From positions 32,241,708-32,305,707 of the forward strand of contig CM023532.1 in the NCBI GenBank assembly GCA_013350335.1: a stretch of DNA of 64,000 nt, read 5' to 3'. The DNA is from Chimonanthus salicifolius. Lineage: Eukaryota; Streptophyta; Magnoliopsida; Laurales; Calycanthaceae. Shown here piece after piece: positions 1-10,822 of this stretch. Below the pieces are notes generated by a model. It worked only from the letters and a program-made list of their open reading frames with translations. It was not told the DNA's origin and did not search any database. Each line of letters begins with the position of its first letter. Position 1 is the stretch's first letter. Both the position numbers and the translations under genes were made by a program.

Positions 1-312
1 ATACAACGACTCTTTTATCACCATCACAATTCAGTAGACCTTTTTTCAGAAGCAATTGCTTTTATCTTTCCATTTGCAGTCTTTTAGTCTTTCTAAGGCT
101 ATCTGATAAAAAGTGCCCATTCATACAACTTTCTTTTCTGCATGTATGTCGGCCATCTGTTAAATCGCCATCGGATTATATAAATTGCATTAGGAACTGG
201 TTAAGCATGGCAAATATTCCTACAAATTAGACACTGCAAATTAGTCTAGTAGACTACACACAGCATCAGATACTGAACGGTTTCCTTACCCTTTTCTGCT
301 GACCCCTTGCAG

Positions 313-887
313 TTCGGACTTCCTTGGCACAAAATTCACAATCTACGATAGCCAACCACCATACAATGGAGCGAAGCCCTCAAGCAGCAGAGCAAGCCGC
401 CGCTTTGCCAGCAAGCAGATCTGCCCCCAAAACCCAGGAGGTAGCTTTGAGATTGGGCAGGTGTCTTACAAATTCAACTTGCTGAGGTCAAGAGGACCTA
501 GAAGAATGCTTTGCTCACTGCAGTGCCCTTGGACTGACAGAAACCATTGGTGAGTACCAGAAAAGCTTTAAGACGGAGAACCCATCTGTGGGTCCTCTCA
601 GATGTGTGGTTATGAAGAACAAAGCTCCAAGGTGGCATGAGCACCTACAATGCTGGTGTTTGAATTTCCATGGTCGTGTGACAGTCGCATCAGTGAAGAA
701 CTTTCAATTGGTTGCAACTATTGATCCCAGCCAACCAGGAGCGATAGGGGATGAAGATCTAGTGCTTCTCCAGTTTGGTAAAGTTGGCGAAGACATTTTC
801 ACAATGGATTTCAGGCAGCCTTTGTCAGCATTTCAGGCATTTGCCATCTGCCTCACCAGCTTTGGTATGAAACTTGCCTGTGAATGA
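313..887 (+). CDS. Tubby-like F-box protein, C-terminal part of the Tub domain (5' end outside window, one frameshift)
   Basis: This is the last exon of a plant Tubby-like protein. In the family an N-terminal F-box joins SCF ubiquitin ligases and the C-terminal Tub barrel binds phosphoinositides at the plasma membrane. The exon follows a pyrimidine-rich acceptor ending at 312 and reads [20 protein letters not shown], then [12 protein letters not shown]. After a shift it continues with [52 protein letters not shown] and the family's usual ending KLACE, stopping at 885-887. Both halves are typical of the family, but they lie in different frames. The first reaches TGA at 551-553, and the second resumes if one extra T near 530 is skipped (QCP/GLTETI). 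The ATG at 588 lies inside the domain and is not a true start. The F-box and first half of the Tub domain must lie left of the window. The family call is firm; whether the frameshift is real is open. Confidence 0.88.
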
Positions 888-2424
888 AGAAACCTTTCAT
901 GTTTGTAGCTTCTTTGGATTTCCTTGAGGTTTGAACGAAGGTCGTGCTGGTTATGATGTTGTATATATTCTATAATGTTGATATGGAGCTCTCTCTCTCA
1001 CTCTCTCTGGTAGGGGAATCATATTCGTTGCCATAAAAGGAGGATACAAACAGATCAAATCATACAGCAATTTAGACTATGTAAAACAAAACTTTATAAC
1101 CCATCTCCAAAAGAACTCAAATACTCTGAGGAAACTGGGACTTAATAACCAAAATGTCATTTAAATTGGTCATGGGCTTCATATAATTGAGTCAAATAAG
1201 AAGATGACTATATGAGTAAGGTCTGTGAAGTTTTATTCTAATTTGATTATTTTATCTTTTGACAATCAAAATCTAAAAAGTCAAGATTACATACATAGTT
1301 TGAATGATCAAATGGTAGCGAAGTTTAACACTCTTCATATCAACGTCGTGACCTATTCAATGCACTCATCATTTAAGTCTTGTTCAAGAGTCTTGCTAGT
1401 CTGAACAAGGAAAAAAAAGTTTCAAAGCCAATCACCTACTTGCTAAGTCTTCATATGAAGAGTTTCATTATCATCATTATAAAGCTAAAATATCATCTAT
1501 TTGGAGTTAGCTTTTAGAGTTTTTTTTTATTTGATTTTATCATAAATTATATAATTAATTTCTCCAATGTCTCATTTATTTATTTATCCATTCTCTCTAT
1601 ATTTTTAATGGTTTATCCTTCTTTACACCTTATAACTTGTAGTCTCTCAACTCTAATACAGTCGAGCTGTCTTTGATTTAATATTTTCACGTGGAGCATT
1701 TACTCTTAGAAAAAACTCTTACTCGTAACGACAATAACAACACTCATTTTCTCATGTATCTAAAAAAAATATTCATAAAAGATTTTTGACAAATTATTTA
1801 TATGGTCGTACTCAGACATCTAATGTTAAGACTTAAAGAGTCTTAAAATGCTATCAACTCTTAATTGAATTGGAAGTGATGTTTATTTTCAAGTGTTATT
1901 TGATCACTTCATCATCCATGTAATCCATCACTTGAACCTGGAACCCCTCATAATAATTTATACTTAGTTTCATCGTCCGGGTGGCGATCGCCTCCAACAA
2001 TGCAACACTGGCACCAACGGCCGGTGAAAACATTTAAAGAAAAATCAGTGAAAAATTTGATCAAATCATTTTCTGGGCTTGCTTTCCTCTAGTGCTGCAT
2101 TTTCTGTTCTTAAACGTCTAATTTTAGGCCATCGATTGCGAAAGCTCGCACCTTTGCCAAATTCAACCGTGACAGAAGTACTATGTTAAAGCATCGCATT
2201 CAAACAATGAAAACATGAACATACCTCTAATGTAGTTCTCCAATACAGTCCTTATGCCCACATAAAATTTGAGTCTCCCATCCCTCAGTTAAGGTGCAGC
2301 CATATATCAGTGACAAGATTTGAGTAAGCATGGCAAAAGAAAAACTATATGTACAAAGGCCACACCATCCACGATCCTAAATGGCAACAGAACACTTGAG
2401 CAACTGATAATGCAATGCACTTAA
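888..2424. other. Intergenic: 3' flanks of two convergent genes, little else
   Basis: The Tubby-like gene (+) and the next gene (-) converge here. A short CT tract lies near 990-1007. At about 1440-1690 is an AT-rich stretch resembling the repeats at 44.1-45.1 kb (shared words such as 'gttagctttt.gag', 'tttatcc.tctt' and 'cttgtagtctctcaactcta'). The rest shows no coding potential or clear element. Confidence 0.5.
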
Positions 2425-4164
2425 TCAACAATCCATCATTTCACCATTATCCATCCTTCCAGTGTCCACAATGTACTTCTGAAGATCTTCCTTCAAACCA
2501 ATGGCACTGAATTCCTTTGCTCCAAGATCCTGCATTCAAGAATCCGTATCACAGAAGGATTGGATAAAACTAAATCCATAATCAAACAAAAATTGATGGA
2601 ACAGGAAGAAAACAAGAAACAAAACAAGGATTCCTATATTAATAGAAACAACACAAAGTTTATTTTTGATCACTGATCAATAAACATTGTTACATGGTGT
2701 TCTTGACAAGAAATAGTAATGGCATAATCACTGGCTAGATTCTTTTTTCTTTCCTTTTTCTGAAAAAGAGAACGGCTTGACTCCTATATTTAAGGTGGGG
2801 TTATCGATTGCTGGAATGTGGTTCAAAGGTTGAAATAAGCAGCAGGCCAACATTTGAATTACCTTTTAAAAGTATTAAATACCTATGATATTTATAGACA
2901 AGAAACTCTGTATTAGTTGGCATTTCATATGTCCCAAACACATTAAGCAATACGTATATTACAATATAGTTCAATCCCAATTTGAATCACTTAGATTGCA
3001 ATCCAATCAGCAACTTGTTGGCTTGTGCAAATGGGGGTCAAGTGATGAATGTAATCCTGGTTCAATGCTGTACACTTTTCTTTTTGCTTTCTCAATAGCA
3101 TTGCACACCAGACACTTGACAATCACTAGTAGATGGAAAGGATCATCTAATCTAAAGAGTTTTTCTTTTCATGTTGGTGCATTGAAACTGCATTCCATCA
3201 AGTGTTGTTGAAGCCCCAAAATAGAATAAAATGTAGTACACTGTAAGTAACAATTCATTTTTGAAAGCAAATTATATATAAATCCATGTAAATAAGAACC
3301 AAATTTAACTGTAACAGAATCACTTACATCAGTGTCTTCAGTGGGCGGGATGAGTGACACCTTGAAATGACTTATATCCCAACAAAGAACCCGACAAACT
3401 TCAGTAGCAAACGCCCGATGTGCCCCTTTCCTTTTCGTCTTTGAGACTGCAATCGAATGCTGGACCAACGCAGAGCAATCCTTGAATTTCTTTCCAACCT
3501 TTTCCCCAATCCCTCCACACACAAGGCACGAGAACTGGCCATTCTCCCAATTCTCCTCGTAATACCGCCTCAAGTCACCGTCCTCTGAGAAAAGCCCCAA
3601 AAAGAAATTGGAAACTTCACATTCCCCTCCTTGCCCATTGTCCACCAGCTCATCATCATACTCTTCATCAGCTTCTTCCTCACTTTCAGAAGCCTCCACC
3701 TTGAAGAAAAAATCTCCGGACGAATTCAAGGCATTGCGCTGCAATTGGACAGGAGACGGCTTTGCCTGTTCTTGGGTACTGGTCGGCTGGAGAATTGGGT
3801 CGGGCCAGATGGTTTGGGTTGTTGCAATTGAGGTTGATTCGATTGGCCATTCGAGAGTGGAGACCGTTGGATCGGGAAGGTTTGCTGGTGGAGTGGGTGG
3901 ACCTGATTGGTCGTTTGGGTGGCAGAGGGAGAGGAGAAGCTGCTGGTATTTCTTCTCTCGCTTCTCCTTCTTTCTCAGAGCCCTTCTCTCTCTGTTTTTG
4001 GCTCTAGATTCCCTTTTGAAAGAGGTGGAATGTAGAGGATGGAGATGGAGATTGGGGTTAGGGTTTGAGCTAGGGACGGAAGCTTTTTCGCAGAGAGAAT
4101 CGAGGGAAGGGATTTCGTCTATTGTCAGACGATCAATGGCGGGAGTGAGAGCCTGCAAATCCAT
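2425..4164 (-). CDS. Unrecognised plant protein with Cys-rich (CxxC...H) C-terminal motif, two exons
   Basis: Exon 1 is 4164-3328 and exon 2 is 2529-2425. They join in phase 0 across a GTAAGT donor (3327-3322) and a TGCAG acceptor (2534-2530), giving about 313 residues. The protein starts MDLQALTPAIDRLTIDEIPS. A strongly basic stretch (KRESRAKNRERRALRKKEK, about residues 50-70) may be a nuclear signal or short coiled coil. An acidic run follows (SESEEEADEEYDDE, about 160). Then comes a motif with CLVCGGIG followed by FKDCSALVQHS and AHRAFATEVCRVLCWD, which looks like a small zinc-binding fold. Exon 2 adds DLGAKEFSAIGLKEDLQKYI and ends MMDC. I do not recognise a named family; similar uncharacterised plant proteins with an 'LVCGGIG..KxxKDC.ALVQHS' core exist. 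Splice signals, frame continuity and biased composition make the gene real; its function is unknown. The long open frame on the opposite strand (about 3608-4213) is a shadow. Confidence 0.85.
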
Positions 4165-4929
4165 CTTCTTTCGACGAAAATGGGTTTTTGGGAAGGAAGG
4201 AAGAGAGGTCTAGACAATCTGAAAGAAAATTCGTATTCAACGTATCCATTACCGGGGCAATTTGGGCCGGGTCTGACCTGAGCCCGCATAATTAAGAGCT
4301 AATGGATAAATTCAGGATCATTTTCGGGCTTGAATTATAACTTATCAGACATGGTTTTGAATTGTGGCTATTTGGGCCTAATTCAACAAATCCCGAATTT
4401 AAATGAGAGCTTGACTTTGAGCTAAAATTTATAAAAATCTGATTTTTTAATTAGTAGTGTAGAAATATAAACTTTATGTTATGTAAATATGTAATCTAAA
4501 TTAACCTAATATGGACTAAAAACAGGTCAAGTCCGAACGGTTGCGGGTTTGAGCCCCATGGCCTAATCTTAGTGTGTCTTAGGGATAATAGGCTCATCCG
4601 TGGAGATTTTAATAGGACTGTGTCTGAATTTTTCACACGTCAATCCAAAAAAAATAAAAAATAGGTCAAGTCCAGATAAGCCTACACGTGCATTTTAGGT
4701 TTTAAATTAAGCTCGGATTTTAACAATTCAGGTAAACTTGGGCTTAATCTCGAACTTGAGTCCTTAAATTCCAAATCAGGACCAGGCCTGGATTGGCCTA
4801 AAACCTGACTGGGCCTGCCTATATCTCGACCGTTCTGATATTTATTTCTCTGGACTCTACTTAAAGAACCCAACTATATAAAATCTGACTCACTAACCAA
4901 ACCTTTCTCTGTAGCTTTTCAATTTAATA

Positions 4930-5106
4930 CTCTCTCTGTTCCAAATTAAGTGTCTTATATGAATTTTAGAATTGTCCCAAAATAATTATCTCATTTAGTA
5001 TAAAGTGTATTAAAAATGGATAAAATCACATGAAATGTTAGCCTCATAGAGAGAATTCCTTAAAAAATACAAATATTTCAAATAAGACAATTAAAACGGG
5101 ACATGC
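4930..5106. mobile_element. Stowaway-like MITE remnant
   Basis: The left end 'ctctctgttccaaattaagt' and right end 'aagacaattaaaacgggaca' are imperfect inverted repeats. They resemble the 'ctccctc.gttcc.aaattaa' termini of common plant MITEs of the Stowaway/Tc1 type. The right terminus lacks the outermost bases, and no clean TA duplication was seen. Confidence 0.45.
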
Positions 5107-5442
5107 AGCAGAATCTTATAATATTTGCTAGTGCATTAAAAGACAAATTTATAAGATTGCCTTTTGTTTCCAATAGTACCATTATCATTGTTTTATGTGA
5201 TTTCCTTGAATTTGGACAAGTGATCTCTAAGTCACTTTCATTTCCTTTTATAATAATATCTACTCTACAAAAATATGTGCCGATGATACGCATCTTTTAG
5301 TGACATTGAACTTAGACTACTAAGCTTCATTAGTATACGTGCATTATATTCAATCTATATTAATAGCTAATTATGGGAGCCCACATAGACAATGAAAAAA
5401 AAATCCTTAGGACGAATTCAAAAATTCGTTCGAACGAATGGA

Positions 5443-5768
5443 CTGTGAAGTGAGATTTTCAAACGAAGTCGTTTTTTGACCGATTTTTACAAACAACTTA
5501 TCAAAATTCATATAATCTAAATTTTATGAACTCCGGGACTGATTTTATGTGAAAAGGGTATAGTTTTGAGTTTCAAAAATCGTACCCAAACAATTAAGAG
5601 GGAAGTTCCTTAATTCTTTGGATACGATTTTTTAAGTCCAAAATTATACCCTTTTCACATCAAAAGAGTCTCGGAGTTCATAAATTTCAGAGCAGATGAA
5701 TTTTGATACATTTTTTTTGTAGAAATCGATCGAGAAATGACTTCGTTTTGAAAATCCCACTTCACAAT
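5443..5768. mobile_element. Foldback MITE with about 155 bp inverted arms
   Basis: The left arm starts 'ctgtgaagtgagattttc' (5443) and the right arm ends with its complement 'aaaatcccacttcacaat' (5768). The arms pair imperfectly through 'tgaactccgggact' and 'gtgaaaagggtata' to a centre near 5605. No protein is encoded. It is a probable non-autonomous DNA transposon; target duplication not determined. Confidence 0.6.
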
Positions 5769-6550
5769 AATTTTTTCATTTGGTGGATCACCCAGCATTT
5801 TTAAGTGGAAGGGCAAAAGGATAATTTCCATCAATTTTGGAAAACCGGTGTATAAGGATAGATTTTCGGGTGTCTATATGGGCTCCCTAATTATGGGATT
5901 TAATTTAGAAGGGATGGGGGAAAGGATATATGTGAAATCAAAATTAATCATTAATTTTTTTTTCAAATTATGTCCCGGTTCAAAAGTCCAAATGTTTTCA
6001 CATGTCGTGTTGGAACTTAGAAAGTGGGTCTTATCTCGTATGATTAGAAATAGCTAGGGCCTATATTTGATCAGAGCAAAATGGGAAAAAAAAAAATCAT
6101 TTTTACATCATTTAGTGCCATTTTTAAGAGAAGAAGTGGTGCATAAGTTAAAAAACAAATCTTTAACAGAAAAAAATGAATAAAGAAGTATATAATACAC
6201 ATACATGATTATATAATTTGCATGCTCTTATGATGTATGATTATTTTTTTTTTTTCTGGATTTTGATTCAGTTGCTATTGTTTTTACAATTTTACTAACA
6301 TCAGACATGAAAATGGTTTTTTTTAGGACAAAATAAAAAAATTCTCTAAAATTTTGAGGTTCTGTTTGCCTGTTTAAGCATTAAAAAAATATGAAATCAT
6401 CATCTATATATTGACATGTAAGGCGTTACTCTGTAGACTTAGATACGAGGCCCATCAAATAGAATAGTGATATATTTGCTTAAAACTATTAAAAATGTCT
6501 TTTTTAAATATGTGTCCTACTAAAAATAATCTTTTTTACTCCCGTATGAT

Positions 6551-6678
6551 CAGGGGTACAAATATCGGCCGATACATATCGTATCGGCCGATATGTACCG
6601 GTTTTGAAGGAGTGAATATCGGCTGATATATATCGTTATCGGCCGTATTATATCGGCCAATATCAAAATATCGGCCCC
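6551..6678. mobile_element. hAT-like MITE of the 'ATCGGCCGAT' family, copy 1
   Basis: It starts CAGGGGTACAAATATCGGCC and contains repeated ATATCGGC[C/T]GATA palindromes. The flanks CGTATGAT (6543-6550) and CGTCTGAT (6679-6686) match at 7 of 8 bases, as expected of an old hAT target duplication. The right terminus is eroded (..ATATCGGCCCC). Confidence 0.5.
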
Positions 6679-9600
6679 CGTCTGATAACAAAGGGGAGCG
6701 AGAAAATGCACAGTTTCCCCCCATCAACACAAATCTGAAAATCCCTTCAATGTAAGAGGTAATCACTTTACCTCTCCTGGACAAATTTTTGTTTTCCTCT
6801 TATACTCTTTCTGTTGTAATTACCAAACAAAATAAAGGAAGCCCATATTCAAGGGAAACTCTGCATAAGGGAAACCCCCCCGAATTGAAAATTTACCTCT
6901 CATCCAAATGGAACCATGGTGGAGGAGACAACAATAGAGAGATAGCATTGAGTTGATTATGATTTTGTTGAAATTTGTTAAGGCTCACATTTATGTTTTT
7001 TTTCTCCCTTTATAGTCATTATTTTACATGAAATGGACTTCTATCCAAAACTTTTGAACTCTTTATTCAAATAAAGATATTTGAATCAACAAATCTTTAA
7101 TAACAAAGTTGGGGTTACTCTTTTGGGCACTTTCCGTGGAGTTATTCTTCATTCCAATGTGTGTGAATTGAGAGATAGAATTAGTCTCACCTCTAATATA
7201 AAATGGACATACCCATGTTAAAAAAAAAAAAATAAGCCTCAAAATTAAAATATCATAACAAGACCCTATTCTAAAAACCTAAGCAATTATTCCTCTCTCC
7301 AAAATATCTTCTTAAATCTGTCAAAAGTTGGGTCTGGATAATTATATTAGATGATTACTGATTATATGGCTTCCTATTTCCATGATTATGTACAATTACC
7401 CAACTCAATGATGATTTTCTTACTATTTTCATGATTATGTACAAATTCTACCTAACTAAATGTATTGAATGTTTTAAGTGGGCCACCATTGGATCACATG
7501 TTTCCCAAGTGTACACAGGGGTATTTGAGTGGAATTTTGCAGATTCATGCTCCCACCTAATATTGCTACTGTTTCGATTATACTCGTGTCATTTTGGTTG
7601 TCAAATTAAGCTAAAAAAGGGCTTCTTTATGAAAAAAAAAGAAAAAGAAAAAAGAACTTGGCCAATTTTTTTTTTGGTATTAGGTTCATCGGATCTGACA
7701 TGAAAATTTCATATTTTCTAAATTTCTTGAAAAGACTAAAATTACTATGGCAGATGGTATTTCAGTCAAAATTTTGAAAACTTGAATCCATTTGAATCCA
7801 TTTGGCTGATATTTTGGCCCTAAGGGTAATAATCTCGGTCATGATACGATATCTCGGTTTTTTAAACCTTGATATTTCGGTCGATATTAGTCATTTTTGT
7901 AAAAAAAAAAAAAAAGAGAGAGAGAAATTTATCGCCGATACCAAGATTTTTATCCCTATTTTGGCCTATTTTGAAAATTTTGGTTCAATTTTTTTAATTG
8001 AAAAATATATATTACACCAAAAATGACTGATATGACTGAAATATTGGCTAATACAAGGGATAGAAAATTTTATATCGTCCAGCATTTTAATCTAAAAATT
8101 ATGCCTTTTATCTGGGTACATCTAAAAGCACCTCCTAGTCAAATTCTTCAATTATAATCCCTAATCCATTAATTATAACAATGAAATCCAAATTACCCAT
8201 TTCCGTCTAAATTGCAATTCGCCGAAATCATTTTTATTTAGTTATCTATTGCACTTGTATATCATTACAATTTAACAACACTTTTCCATTTATTGTGATT
8301 TTAAAATATGTCCTATTTCAAATACTGATTAATAGATTCTCTGAATCAATACAAACCTGATGGAAAAAAAGAAAGAGATATGGACAGTCTCTCGTTGTCT
8401 AGTTACTATTCAATAATATTTTTCTAACTATACAGCAATACATGATTGAGACGATGATAATTGGACGTAGAAGTAATTAGTTGATAAGAAATATACTTAC
8501 AATATGATGATAGTTGATAGTATCAATTTAAGATTGAGATTTAGACCCTTGATTAAAATTAACTGGAATTTTCAATTGTATGAAATCTCTAATGGAGTCA
8601 AAAGTATATTTTGAAATTTTACCTACTTTTGATAGTTACACTTGTAATAACTTGTCCAAATATTCAATGCTTTAATTCAAATTTCAAACAAGATAGAGTG
8701 GAAGGAGTTGTGTACAATGATTGTGTGAAAATTGTGCATGAACGGGCTATTTATCCATCATTTCATGGACAATGGATCATCATTTCTGTCATATCCTAAT
8801 TTGTCCATCCATCCTCACGTGTTTCCTTTTCTCACTAATAGATTTCTACTCAATACATAAAGCATATTCTTTAAAACCTTGGATTTCTGCAAGTGGCAAA
8901 GCCCTAATGTAATCGGATGGGGTTGGTGTGACGGTTGAAAAACTCTTTCTTGCTGTCTAATACATATTTAAACCTCTCTAGGACGAGTCTCCTAAAATTA
9001 CTTTTCATCAATTTATCGATACGTGTGGATTGAAATATTTATACATGCTCTTCAGATCAGTATCACACTCTCACGTACCTATATCACTCGTGAGAATTGA
9101 GATTCTGTCAAAATGTTAGACTTATTAAAATCCCTATATTTAAAACGTGATATTATCAATTATTATCATCAAAGTTTTTTATTTCATTTATCTAGACTCT
9201 AGAGCAGGCTTCCTTATTTCTCATCTTTCAATCAACAATTATGTTTGTATCATTTCAAATAACATTATTCCCACTCACCTCAAACAAAACTCTCTGGTCT
9301 GTTTCTTTTTATGTTGAAGTGAATTTTGGACTTTCTCTGAACTTCTAAATTGTTGATTTTAATTTTATCTTTTGAATTTACTTCACATACTGACTAAAAT
9401 ATACAGAAATTTTATTTAAAACATATTCATTCCAAAGATTATATTCACATGCTTCGTGGTTGGTGGCGGTCTCTGCTTCAAAAAATGTGAGAAACAGACA
9501 ATATTACATTAAAATAAGCATGATTGAGATATTTAATATCGTGTTTTAATTTTTTAATAACAGAAGGTGTTCAAGTGTCTTATTTAAAAGATTAAGATTT

Positions 9601-9980
9601 CACGTAACTAATCTTTTAGAGTATGGGCACATCTCCCTGTACACATATTATATTCAAGTGACGAGAAGTAACCTAGACTGCAGAGTGATCAAAGGAATTG
9701 ACCGTGATCCGAATCCAAAACTATAGAATTTCTTGACTATGCTAGGCCAATCATTTTGAATATCAGCCCATATTTCACTTAGGGTTAAAAGAGTAATTAG
9801 TGTTTTCTTAAAAAATTAAGATAGAAATTATTAAAGAAATAATATTATTCATTTTTTAAAATTTAATAATAATAACAATAACAACGAGAAACGGCGATAC
9901 ATAATGATTATAATAATTCAATGAACTGATGAAAACAAGTCTGCAACACTCTTAAATTAATAGCCCAATATTGGAACGCA
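6679..9980. other. Intergenic, no gene seen apart from a MITE
   Basis: This is AT-rich sequence with short homopolymers. It holds one clear MITE (7820-7958) and otherwise no coding or RNA feature I can support. It ends at the probable start of the cysteine oxidase transcript near 9.98 kb. Confidence 0.45.
7820..7958. mobile_element. hAT-like MITE of the 'ATCGGCCGAT' family, copy 2 (exact 8 bp target duplication)
   Basis: The element is bounded by TTTTGGCC at 7812-7819 and again at 7959-7966. Its ends, (c)TAAGGGTAATAATCTCGG and the complement of CCAAGATTTTTATCCCTA, form a terminal inverted repeat. The interior has 'cgatatctcgg' and 'tttcggtcgatatt' words shared with the other copies. Confidence 0.75.
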
Positions 9981-9989
9981 GTCAACAGA

Positions 9990-10137
9990 GCAACGCTCCT
10001 AGGGGTCTCTTCGCCGGAGCCCCAAAAGCAATGGCTCCCTTCCTCGCCGTGCGCATTTCACCCTCTTTTGTTTCTCTTCATCTCATTCTCTCTTCTCCCT
10101 CTCTCTGATGCACCTTCCCTCTATCCTTCGCACCCCA
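9990..10137 (+). other. Probable first 5' UTR exon of the cysteine oxidase gene
   Basis: A stretch richer in GC and CT than its surroundings (GCCGGAGCCCC, CTTCCTCGCCGTGC, repeated CTCTT) ends in a good donor, CACCCCAG|GTACTT, at about 10137/10138. The next candidate exon begins after TTTTTGCAG near 12864. Inferred from composition and splice signals only. Confidence 0.45.
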
Positions 10138-10364
10138 GGTACTTCTCTTATCCTTCGCACCACCCCTCTTTGTCCCCTTTGTGACTTTAGGTTTTTCTTT
10201 TTCATTTTTTGTTATTTTCTGGATTTCTTGGGCTGTTTCTAGTATTAATTCAATTTGGTAGATCTTCTAGTGACTTGGAATGATAAAAAAAGATCGCCTT
10301 TATCGTTATTTTTTACTTTTTTTTTTTTTGAATTGATTACCAATTAATTGAAATGTTGTTTGCC

Positions 10365-10822
10365 ATGAAAACCGGGTGGAAATTTGGAACTGTCAATGGG
10401 ATTGGAATGATCAAGGATTCTAGCTAGTTCCTAATTAATAGTTTTACACACGAATTGGAACAATTGTGGGTGTTCGTAAGTTCCAAATTAGTAGTTTCTA
10501 ATTGTGGGTCTGTGCAACCGCACCCCTTTCTAATTTTAATTCTTGTATTTAATGTTCTTTTACATTTTGGGGGGTGATTTTTCTGTTTCTTCAATGAAAA
10601 TGGGGTGGAAATTTTGAACTATGGAGGATTGGCATGATCGCTGCTCCTCACAAGTTCCTAATTAGTAGTTTTTCGCGAGAATTAAAACAATTCCAGGTGT
10701 TCGTAAGTTCGTAAGTAGTGGTGCTTAATTGCAGGTTTTGTCATTGTACCCCTTTTTAATTTTGTATTCTTGTTATTAATGTTTATATGCATTTTGGGGT
10801 GATTTAGCTGTTTATTTCAGTG
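10365..10822. repeat. Diverged tandem duplication, period about 229 bp, in the 5' UTR intron
   Basis: Copy 1 begins 'atgaaaaccgggtggaaatt' at 10365 and copy 2 'atgaaaatggggtggaaatt' at 10594. Both run through 'agttcctaatta.tagtttt', 'ggtgttcgtaagttc', 'gcac/tacccctttt' and 'cattttgggg.gtgatt'. It lies in the inferred first intron of the cysteine oxidase transcript. Confidence 0.7.

Larger units (their letters stand above)
4215..6550. other. Intergenic, MITE-rich, no gene
   Basis: The promoter side of the two-exon gene lies next to about 4.25-4.88 kb of 'GGGCC/CCGGGT'-type degenerate repeat, resembling eroded hAT-like MITEs (compare 27034-27402). This is followed by a Stowaway-like remnant and a foldback MITE, both listed separately. 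No open frame here has family resemblance. Confidence 0.5.

Noticed and set aside
588..887. A 99-residue open frame starting at ATG 588 as a small independent gene
   Set aside because: It is the C-terminal part of the Tubby-like domain; the ATG lies inside conserved sequence that continues upstream.
3608..4213. A 201-codon open frame on the plus strand
   Set aside because: It is antisense to the coding exon at 3328-4164 and has a low-complexity Ser/Trp/Arg product; a shadow frame.
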